A stretch of 64,000 bases of DNA, taken from NCBI GenBank assembly GCA_045540715.1, contig JAZQHT010000014.1:78186-142185 (forward strand), written 5' to 3'. The DNA comes from UMGS1279 sp045540715 (GTDB lineage Bacteria > Bacillota > Clostridia > Oscillospirales > Acutalibacteraceae). Below, piece after piece: positions 57,070 to 64,000 of this stretch (the stretch's first letter is position 1; every line of letters starts with the position of its first letter). The position numbers were made by a program, and so were the translations under genes. A model generated the notes under the pieces. The model was given only the letters and a program-made list of their open reading frames with translations, made no database searches and was not told the origin of the DNA.

Positions 57070-58821
57070 ATGGCAGAAAAAACCACCAAAAAAGCCTCTT
57101 ACGGCAAAAAATTTATTTCGGCTTTTATTGTAACTGTTTTTACAGTTTTTACACTTTTATTTTTTAATCCATTAGAAATATATTTTGGCAACGCTATTGA
57201 ATTTAGTTTTTCAACAGAACTAGCCGCTTTAATTTTATTTATTATTTCTGCAGTTTTTAGCCTTTTGGTTTCTGCCGCAGTTAGCTTTTTACCCACCAAA
57301 ATTTTGCGTCCCTTTAATATTGCCGTTTTTGGTGTTGGCTTCTGCTCGTATATTCAGTCTTTATTACTAAACGGCAGTATGGGTTCGCTTACAGGCGACA
57401 AAGACAATTATTCAACAACACTTATAATTGTAAATATTTTAATTTGGGCATTTATTTTTGCCGCTCTTATTACCGCCTTTATAATTTTTAAAAAGCGTAA
57501 AAAATCAAAAAGTTATTTCTTTGCTTTGCGTTACGTTGCTTTAACTTTAGTGGCAATTCAGCTTGTAAGCCTTGCCGTTTCTTATATAAGCGTTGATAAA
57601 AGTATTAACAAAATTAAAGACGTTTACGTAAGTAACGAAGGTAAACTTGACCTTTCCCCTAACGAAAACGTTGTATATTTTATTATTGATACTTGCGATG
57701 GCAGTTTGGTTGAAGAAGCACTTAAAGATTACCCTGATATGTTCTCGGGCTTTGGCGGCTTTACGTATTTTCCAAATATGTCAACAACACACAGCCGTAC
57801 TTATCCAAGTTTAACCTATTTATTAACAGGTCAAAAATGTTATTTTGATAAACCATATACCGATTACGTTAACGACGCCTTTAAAAACAGCAGTTTTATA
57901 AACGATATTGATGCACTTGGCGCCGATATTAGACTTTATACCGAAGCCTATTATATTGGCGAAACCGCTCTTGATAAAATTGACAACATTAAAAAGTACG
58001 ATAGTTCAAATTTAAGTTCTATGAACATTTGGGGCTTTTTAAAGCAAACGGTTAAGGTTTCGGGTTATAAATCGGCTCCTTACCTTGCAAAAGAAATTTT
58101 TTCTTATACCACAAACGTAATAAATAACGGCTCGTTAAAGGCTGCTTCCGATAAGCACGTAATGTTTGATGACGTTGGATTCTATCAACAAATTATAAAC
58201 ACCAAACTATCGGTAAATAAAAACTACACCAAATCTTTCCGTTTGTACCACATGTACGGTTCACACGCAGGCACTGTTATAAACGAAAATTGCGAATATG
58301 AAAAAGACGTTCCGCGTTCTGATGCAACACGCGGCAGTTTGAAACTCATTGAATCCTATATTAATCAAATGAAACAAAACGGCACCTTTGATAATACTAC
58401 AATTATTATAACTGCCGACCACGGATTTTCGGTAGCGAGTGAAGATTTATCGTTAACTTCTGCACCATCTTGTATTTTACTTGTAAAACCAAAAGGTGCA
58501 AACGGTAACGAAAAAATGAAAACCTCTTTAGCACCCGTTTGCCACGAAGACCTTTTTGCAACCGTTATTGACGGTCTTGGCGGAGACAGTGCAAAATACG
58601 GCAGAACCGTTTTTGAAATTGAAGAAAACGAAGACCGCGAAAGAAAATATTATCACACTGCCCTTGTAAGCGATAAAGATGGTGAAGTTGCTTTAAGAGA
58701 ATATTCTATTAAAGGTGACGCACGAAAATTAGAAAGCTATTCTTTAACCGGTAATTATTGGGACGTTAAATATAGTAAGCTTACTGTTTCTGAAAAGCGT
58801 TTAAAAGATTTTATAAAATAA
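57070..58821 (+). CDS. Membrane sulfatase / lipoteichoic acid synthase-like phosphoglycerol transferase
   Basis: 583 residues. Four or five N-terminal helices (~20-185), then an extracytoplasmic alkaline-phosphatase-superfamily domain: VVYFIIDTCDGSLVEEAL (metal-binding Asp), FPNMSTTHSRTYPSLTYLLTG (Thr nucleophile region), FRLYHMYGSHA, IIITADHGFS (metal-binding Asp-His). It resembles LtaS and phosphoethanolamine/phosphoglycerol transferases, without deciding the donor. Divergent and adjacent to the YidC-glycerophosphotransferase fusion, which supports a shared role in envelope glycopolymer or lipid modification. Confidence 0.85.
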   Translation: MAEKTTKKASYGKKFISAFIVTVFTVFTLLFFNPLEIYFGNAIEFSFSTELAALILFIISAVFSLLVSAAVSFLPTKILRPFNIAVFGVGFCSYIQSLLLNGSMGSLTGDKDNYSTTLIIVNILIWAFIFAALITAFIIFKKRKKSKSYFFALRYVALTLVAIQLVSLAVSYISVDKSINKIKDVYVSNEGKLDLSPNENVVYFIIDTCDGSLVEEALKDYPDMFSGFGGFTYFPNMSTTHSRTYPSLTYLLTGQKCYFDKPYTDYVNDAFKNSSFINDIDALGADIRLYTEAYYIGETALDKIDNIKKYDSSNLSSMNIWGFLKQTVKVSGYKSAPYLAKEIFSYTTNVINNGSLKAASDKHVMFDDVGFYQQIINTKLSVNKNYTKSFRLYHMYGSHAGTVINENCEYEKDVPRSDATRGSLKLIESYINQMKQNGTFDNTTIIITADHGFSVASEDLSLTSAPSCILLVKPKGANGNEKMKTSLAPVCHEDLFATVIDGLGGDSAKYGRTVFEIEENEDRERKYYHTALVSDKDGEVALREYSIKGDARKLESYSLTGNYWDVKYSKLTVSEKRLKDFIK

Positions 58822-58858
58822 AAAAGAAACCACCTACTTTTTTGTAGGTGGTTTTTAT
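58819..58858. terminator. Bidirectional terminator between the sulfatase and DegV genes
   Basis: AAAGAAACCACCTAC, T loop, GTAGGTGGTTTTTATTTT. Related in sequence to the duplicated terminators at 53.5 and 54.6 kb but not the same. Confidence 0.82.
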
Positions 58859-58869
58859 TTTGCTTTTTA

Positions 58870-59733
58870 TTATTCAACAGGTGTTTTTTGAACGAATAGA
58901 ACGCCTAAAGTATTTCTGCCACAGTGGCAAGAAACGGTAGCGCCCGCGCGAGTAATTAAAACTTCTTTAAAAGGTAAAGCCTTTTTAACTTCTTCAACTA
59001 CGCTATTTACAATATCCATATCAACCCCTGCGTGTGTAACAAATACGCGTTCTAAATCAATATTATCGCCGTTTTCTAAACGTGCTTTTGCATATTCAAT
59101 TAAAACGTCGGCATATTTACCACGATATTTTTTGCCAACTGCCATTGTGCCGCCCTTAACTTCAATACAGGGTTTTAATTTTAATAGGTTTGCGCCAAGT
59201 GCTGCAAGCGTACTGCAACGACCGCCCTTGTGTAAATATTCTAAAGAGTCAATAACAAATGAAGCATTAACGTAGTCCACCATTTTGTTGTTGATAAAAT
59301 CAACAATTTCTGCGGCAGTTTTGCCTTCATCTTTTAATTCGCAAGCCTTAATAACCGAAAGACCGCCGCCGGTGGATAGGTTTTTAGTATCAATTACGTA
59401 AACGCCGCCAACTTCAGCTGATGCTGCACATGCATATTGGTTTGTGCCTGATAATGTTTTGCTGATGGTAAAGAAAATAATTTCGTCATCATCATTTTCT
59501 TTTAAAGAACGGAAAAAGTCTTCTGCTTCTGCAACGTTAATCGCGGCAGTTCTTCCTAAAATTCCGGTTTTAGAGTGGAATTCATAAATATCGTCGGGTG
59601 TTACGTCAACACCGTCGTGATATTCCTTATCTCCTAAAATAACCGAAAAAGGAACTGTTTTTATATTATATTTTTCAATTAATTCTTTTGATAAGTCAAT
59701 ACTAGTATCGCTAGCAATAATAAGTTTTCCCAT
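58870..59733 (-). CDS. DegV family fatty-acid-binding protein
   Basis: 287 residues. KLIIASDTSIDLSKELIEKY, TAAINVAEAEDFF, ISKTLSGTNQYACAA and the C-terminal ATVSCHCGRNTLGVLF are DegV signatures (TSxAS site as TAAI here, HxG site as HCG). DegV/FakB proteins hold a fatty acid so that the kinase FakA can phosphorylate it; no fakA is nearby. ATG at 59733 is better spaced from GAAAGGAA than the one at 59739. Confidence 0.9.
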   Translation of the reverse strand: MGKLIIASDTSIDLSKELIEKYNIKTVPFSVILGDKEYHDGVDVTPDDIYEFHSKTGILGRTAAINVAEAEDFFRSLKENDDDEIIFFTISKTLSGTNQYACAASAEVGGVYVIDTKNLSTGGGLSVIKACELKDEGKTAAEIVDFINNKMVDYVNASFVIDSLEYLHKGGRCSTLAALGANLLKLKPCIEVKGGTMAVGKKYRGKYADVLIEYAKARLENGDNIDLERVFVTHAGVDMDIVNSVVEEVKKALPFKEVLITRAGATVSCHCGRNTLGVLFVQKTPVE

Positions 59734-59794
59734 AATCATTTCCTTTCAAAAAATTATATTGGTATTATACCACATATATACCCTTTTTTCAAGA

Positions 59795-59828
59795 AAAATA
59801 AAAAGGGAACGGTTTTACCGTTCCCTTG
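59795..59828 (-). terminator. Terminator after the candidate immunity gene
   Basis: AAGGGAACGG, loop, CCGTTCCCTTTTTATTTTT on the minus strand. Confidence 0.82.
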
Positions 59829-59878
59829 TATTTGCTTCAAAACTCCGAAAAAAATGGAATCGGTGTTCCGTCTTCATT

Positions 59879-60739
59879 CTATTCTTGAAAATACCAGCCG
59901 CCATGCAAAAGGAACTGTTTTAAAGTTTCTAATTTTGTACACCAAACATTATTTATCCCTTTTTCATGGTCAGTCATATGCTCGGTGCCCGGTATTACAT
60001 CTATTAGTTTTATAGTAAAATCATTTTCTTTAACGCAATCCGAAGTTTTTATTTCTCCATCCCAAGCAATTCCGCAATATGCCGCATGACCAAAAGGCCC
60101 CAAAACCATAACCGACAAATAATTAACATTATTTTTTATAACAGGAGAAATCCACCTTTGTGGCCCATCAACACAAGAAAAACCAAACGACCATCTATTT
60201 GTTAATTTCTCTCCTATAAGTTCTTCTAATCGCTCTTGAATTTGCCTTGACGCCTCATCAATAAAAAGTCTATTATATTTACCCATTATTTTGGGAATAT
60301 CCGTTTCGTAAAAGCCCGATGCTAATATACCACCACCCACCACATTTTTGTTGCGTATGTAGTATAATTTCTTGTCGCTAATAAAATCTTCAAATTCTTG
60401 CGGGATCTCATTGCATAAAGACACCTGCGCATCTGGTTTCAACATAAATGGACTGATTTGTGGCTTTGATAGGTATCTCTCTCCCCATTTAACCCAAACC
60501 ATTTCAACTTTTCTACCTACAAACACAGTTAACGGATAATATATTTCTTGATTGTGTTTAAACCTATAAGTGCCAATATTTTTGGCGGAATCATATTTAT
60601 GGTAACTATCATACAACATAATTTTATATATTTTTCTTCCGAATTTTTCTTCCATTATAGGAAATAAGGTATTAAAAAGCAAATGGTAGGTTTCAGAATC
60701 AGAAAAACAATCTCCTATAAACTCCAAATTTTTGTTCAT
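59879..60739 (-). CDS. Hypothetical cytosolic protein, candidate immunity protein
   Basis: 286 residues without signal or membrane helix. Readable stretches are SETYHLLFNTLFPIMEEKFG, IGTYRFKHNQEIYYPLTVFV, WSFGFSCVDGPQRWISPVIK and YLSVMVLGPFGHAAYCGIAWDG. I do not recognise the family. It follows the large multidomain secreted protein gene by 14 bases and is the last gene of that unit, the usual place for an immunity gene to a C-terminal toxin domain. ATG at 60739 has GGGAGGAG upstream; the longer frame to 60781 overlaps that gene. Confidence 0.6.
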   Translation of the reverse strand: MNKNLEFIGDCFSDSETYHLLFNTLFPIMEEKFGRKIYKIMLYDSYHKYDSAKNIGTYRFKHNQEIYYPLTVFVGRKVEMVWVKWGERYLSKPQISPFMLKPDAQVSLCNEIPQEFEDFISDKKLYYIRNKNVVGGGILASGFYETDIPKIMGKYNRLFIDEASRQIQERLEELIGEKLTNRWSFGFSCVDGPQRWISPVIKNNVNYLSVMVLGPFGHAAYCGIAWDGEIKTSDCVKENDFTIKLIDVIPGTEHMTDHEKGINNVWCTKLETLKQFLLHGGWYFQE

Positions 60740-60753
60740 CAAAGCTCCTCCCT

Positions 60754-63700
60754 CTAAAGCGCACAAAATTCCAAAGGCCATAAAACAGGAGTTGACTCAC
60801 ACAGGAAATACGCTCCTACAATCACTACCCCCGCCACAACACAAATTGCAATACTTTGAATAACAACGTTTTCCGCAAAACTAGTATCAATAGTAATAAC
60901 ACTTGATAATTGATAATTTTCAACCGTGTTTTTTTCCATTTCCGGCACTACCACCAATTGCTGTGTTTGCACATCAACCGTATGATAAAAAACAATACCC
61001 GTTTGTTCATCAGCTCGGCCAGCGCTTTGTACTTCCAAATATTTCCCATTAACATGCGGAATTACAAATGAAGTGATATAGTTTCCTTTCAATAACGGAG
61101 TGGTAAATGATTGTGGATACAATCGGCTTGCATTGATATATCTATTCACTTGTTTAACCGCCAAACCATCGTTTGTTGTTAACTTATAATAAATATTGTT
61201 GTATATATCTTTGGCATGTTTAATCTCCCAAATATATGTACATCCACCTGTATCCTTCAAAACATCGGCGTACCCAAAATAGGTTCCCCTGTTATTTCCT
61301 TTGTTTATTTTATTGTCTTCCATTTTGTATGTGCCGCCAACAATATTTGCCACACACATTGCAACTATATTATGCGTAACTCTAAATTGATTTAAAGTAG
61401 ACATTGCTGCATATGTTCTATCCGAAACATTTTGCTCATTAAAAATATTTATCAGTGTTTCCCTATCTATGATTAATCCACTTACGGATGGTCTATATAA
61501 GCGTATTGCTTCTAGGGTATTTTCTTCTAGTTTACCGTATCCTTGACTATCGTTAGGATCAAAATATCCAAAAAGCTCCAATACGGTTTGTAACACATAC
61601 ACATCAAGACCAGTAGAATTTAATGATAAATCTTTAGGAAATGGGTTGTTAGACGTTTTGTCACCACCCAATACAGCAAATGCATAATCTGACATTATAT
61701 TATTTTCTACGACTAAATATCCAGATCTTATCAGGTTTGCTTGATGTTCTATTTCCGTGATTGTTTGATTTTTAGTGTTTAACGATATCTCTCCATTAAT
61801 ATAAGCTTCCTTAGTTTCGTTCACCAATAACTTATATGTTAGTAGTTTCTTCTTTATTGTTTCATTTTGTATTAACGTATCGGGATAGCTTAATCTTGAA
61901 TCCGGATTATAAATCAATAATGTAAATGTTTCGCAAAAACGGTGTTCTCCTATTTTTGCATAAGCCCTAATAACTGTCGTTCCTGTAGAGATTGCAGTTA
62001 TCTTACCGTTTCCATCTATAGTCGCAACCGACGGTTTGCTAGAATTCCAATGAACAGGTTTGGCTTTTGTAGGGTCAATAGCATAACCCAACTGCCAAGT
62101 TTCACCAATAGCAAGTTCATGATTTTGGGGTCTGTTTACAATAGAAATTTTGGGTTGAATAACCCTAATAACATAACTATCTTGAACACCACTACTATCG
62201 TTAGCGTAAGCTATTAACGTTACTTTGCCTGGACTTTTTGCGGTTATAGATACACGATGACTATCATTTAAGTTAACGTCACATTCAATAATGCCGCTTT
62301 CACTTAATCCCCAATCCAATTCAGTATTAAGTGCTACTGTTGGTAAAACCCTTGCGTTTAATTCTATTGTTTCACCAACATATAAAACCTTACTTGATGG
62401 TTGGTTGTAAGCTATTTCTATGCTTTCAACTATTTTTTGTTTTATGTTAATTGTTATTTGCTCGCTTAGATTTAATTCCGGACATTGAAAAACAACGTTA
62501 ACCGTTCCCGGTTGTAGTGCGTGTAGCTCAAAAACTGTATTGTCTTCGTTAGCACTAAAATATGCTATGCTAGAATCATTTGTAATAAAATTAACTTCAT
62601 ATTGATAACTTATACAATCGGGTTTATAAACGGTATAGGTTTCTCCTGTATAAATATCTTTAGGCAAGTACTGACCTATATCAATATCTGCTAAAACAAA
62701 AAGCTCAAAATCGCGAAAATCTTCCCAGCCCGGCTTTGTTATTTCAATAACGGTGCTACCAATACCAACACCCGTTACCGTTCCATCACCGTTAATACGA
62801 ACAACCCCAGAAGTTCTTGCGTAAATATTAACGTCCGGGTTATTTGTAATTTCAACCGTTTCGCCTAGCATAATCGCAGAATTTTCGGGAACTTTGTAAT
62901 CATAAAATACTATTGGTTTATTATTGACAGTTAGTATAAAACTATCGCTTAATCCACTTTCTGTATCAATGGCAAAAATTTCTGTAGTGCCAGCCGATAT
63001 AGCCGTAATAACACCATTCTCATCAATAGTTGCCACATTAGTATCAATTGAAACATAATCTATATTTTCAGCAATAGTTTTACTTGGGTACATAATTGCA
63101 GAAATTCTTTGCGAGTTTCCTACATAAAGCCCATCATTTTCTGGCTTATTAATAATTTCTAAACTGTCCGTTTCAATAAGGGTATCTGCAAACACAACCG
63201 ATAAATAAGGGGCATATTCGATATTGCGGCTTGAGTGGAATATCATAGAATCCCAAGCGTTTTCGGTTTCGTTAACCATTGAAAGTTTAACACCGTTATT
63301 ATCTTTTTCGCCGCTATACCAAGCCTTTGTAAGCTCGGTAATATCAATAGCTTCTGCGCAACCTACAAAATCAAAATTAAAATAGGTATGCGAGGAGGCA
63401 GTGGTGCTTGTTGCAGGTCTATTGTTATATGTTAAACAGGTTTCTCCAGAAGCAGTATATACATTTTGCCAGTCTTCAGTTATTTCATAAGCACCAACAA
63501 TAAATTCTTCCCAAGTACCGCAAGATTTTTTGGGAGTTATCATTATTGAAGAAGAAAATAAATGATAATTTTCTGGAAATTCAGGCAAGTTGTCAAACTT
63601 AATATATGTTTCAAAATAGTCGCAATCGCTCATCCAAGCAGATTTACCCACTTTAAGTTGATCTTCAAAACCATAAATATTATCACCAAAAGGTGCATAA

Positions 63701-64000
63701 GAATAGGTGTAACCATCGTGAATACCGTTATGCATTGTAACGGTAGGGTCAATAGTTACAGGATAAGCTCTATTTTCATCGGTTAACCACTCAAAACTAG
63801 GGGTATATGTTAAAGTGGCTTTTTTGTTTTTTATTTCTAAATTAGTTTCAATATCATAACTATATTCGTCGTTGCTATCATACATAAATGGAATAGGAAT
63901 ATAGAAGATAGGATTTTGTTTTGCGGTATCTTTTTCAGCATAAAACCAAATACTACCATTAGTACGCTTTTCAATTAACATACCTTCTGCAGTTATTTGG
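60754..64000 (-). CDS. Large secreted multidomain protein with Ig-like repeats and a putative nuclease tail (partial)
   Basis: At least 1080 residues, running off the right edge; an ATG at 63981 is inside an open frame and is not the real start. Counting from that Met: ~75-265 a DNRLRE-type adhesin domain (YPVTIDPTV entry, YFETYIKFDNLP, AIDITELTKAWYSGEK). ~270-690 several BIG2-like Ig repeats (VATIDENGVITAISAGTTEI; VATIDGNGKITAISTGTTVI). ~765-840 a peptidoglycan-binding-like domain (LSLNSTGLDVYVLQTVLELF). ~900-955 a segment with GYADVLKD, YIWEIKHA and VKQVNRYINAS that resembles PD-(D/E)xK nuclease toxins. ~1040-1060 a membrane helix. Export signals lie upstream of the window. Confidence 0.75.
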   Translation of the reverse strand, partial: QITAEGMLIEKRTNGSIWFYAEKDTAKQNPIFYIPIPFMYDSNDEYSYDIETNLEIKNKKATLTYTPSFEWLTDENRAYPVTIDPTVTMHNGIHDGYTYSYAPFGDNIYGFEDQLKVGKSAWMSDCDYFETYIKFDNLPEFPENYHLFSSSIMITPKKSCGTWEEFIVGAYEITEDWQNVYTASGETCLTYNNRPATSTTASSHTYFNFDFVGCAEAIDITELTKAWYSGEKDNNGVKLSMVNETENAWDSMIFHSSRNIEYAPYLSVVFADTLIETDSLEIINKPENDGLYVGNSQRISAIMYPSKTIAENIDYVSIDTNVATIDENGVITAISAGTTEIFAIDTESGLSDSFILTVNNKPIVFYDYKVPENSAIMLGETVEITNNPDVNIYARTSGVVRINGDGTVTGVGIGSTVIEITKPGWEDFRDFELFVLADIDIGQYLPKDIYTGETYTVYKPDCISYQYEVNFITNDSSIAYFSANEDNTVFELHALQPGTVNVVFQCPELNLSEQITINIKQKIVESIEIAYNQPSSKVLYVGETIELNARVLPTVALNTELDWGLSESGIIECDVNLNDSHRVSITAKSPGKVTLIAYANDSSGVQDSYVIRVIQPKISIVNRPQNHELAIGETWQLGYAIDPTKAKPVHWNSSKPSVATIDGNGKITAISTGTTVIRAYAKIGEHRFCETFTLLIYNPDSRLSYPDTLIQNETIKKKLLTYKLLVNETKEAYINGEISLNTKNQTITEIEHQANLIRSGYLVVENNIMSDYAFAVLGGDKTSNNPFPKDLSLNSTGLDVYVLQTVLELFGYFDPNDSQGYGKLEENTLEAIRLYRPSVSGLIIDRETLINIFNEQNVSDRTYAAMSTLNQFRVTHNIVAMCVANIVGGTYKMEDNKINKGNNRGTYFGYADVLKDTGGCTYIWEIKHAKDIYNNIYYKLTTNDGLAVKQVNRYINASRLYPQSFTTPLLKGNYITSFVIPHVNGKYLEVQSAGRADEQTGIVFYHTVDVQTQQLVVVPEMEKNTVENYQLSSVITIDTSFAENVVIQSIAICVVAGVVIVGAYFLCESTPVLWPLEFCAL

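Noticed and set aside
1..64000. CRISPR arrays, rRNA genes, transposases, integrases or prophage genes
   Set aside because: No regularly spaced repeats, rRNA sequence or recombinase-like protein was found on either strand.

Overview
The window reads as a chromosomal segment of a low-GC, endospore-forming member of the Clostridia (Firmicutes), probably an anaerobic, host-associated type. The reasons are AT-rich coding sequence with AGGAGG-type ribosome sites, a complete gerA-gerC-gerB germinant receptor operon, three T-box leaders, a ferredoxin-type EtfA, a 2-oxoacid:ferredoxin oxidoreductase, and families such as DUF1836, DUF421/DUF4363, DegV and YhaM. The family cannot be resolved by eye. Two chromosome-partition loci (galE-soj-spo0J-serS and ung-mnmE-mnmG-rsmG-noc-like) and a yidC homologue suggest the segment lies near oriC, but the usual compact order is broken up. 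No rRNA, CRISPR array, insertion sequence or prophage is visible.

Layout. 1-1.4 kb: electron transfer flavoprotein etfBA. 1.6-4.4 kb: PAP2 phosphatase, a HAD/guanylate-kinase fusion behind a leader hairpin, and a membrane protein. 4.5-9.7 kb: two-subunit aconitase X, an old-yellow-enzyme flavoprotein and an MFS transporter. 9.9-11.8 kb: small membrane, regulatory and lipoprotein genes, a repeat-rich gap, and tRNA-Tyr and tRNA-Thr. 12-18 kb: glutaminase-less guaA, two membrane proteins, a ROK kinase/SIS isomerase/KDPG aldolase operon, yhaM, tRNA-Met and tRNA-Glu. 18-24 kb: HAD, serS, spo0J, soj, galE, and a LacI-like sensor with its helix-turn-helix at the C-terminus. 24-28.4 kb: DUF1836 and ger genes. 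28.5-43.7 kb: three T-box transcription units built around acyl-CoA synthetase fusions and a 2-oxoacid:ferredoxin oxidoreductase. 43.7-51.6 kb: ung, tRNA modification, noc-like, iron-sulfur cluster assembly, and queT under a preQ1 riboswitch. 51.6-59.7 kb: DUF4363/DUF421, ttcA-like, a YidC-glycerophosphotransferase fusion divergent from an LTA-synthase-like enzyme, and DegV. 59.9-64 kb: a large secreted multidomain protein with a possible nuclease-toxin tail, followed by a candidate immunity gene.

The most interesting part is 28.5-43.7 kb. Three T-box leaders, whose specifier codons I read as Leu (CTC), Val (GTA) and Ile (ATC), each control an AMP-forming acyl-CoA synthetase fused to an unusual N-terminal module (a TIM barrel, or XRE plus cupin). 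One of these operons also encodes a four-subunit VOR-type oxidoreductase and a branched-chain aminotransferase. The Leu operon adds a 2-isopropylmalate-synthase-like protein that has lost its catalytic residues but kept its leucine-sensing domain. Together this suggests an amino-acid-controlled route that makes branched-chain amino acids from scavenged branched-chain fatty acids: activation to acyl-CoA, reductive carboxylation, then transamination. The parts are seen in the sequence; the assembled pathway is inference.
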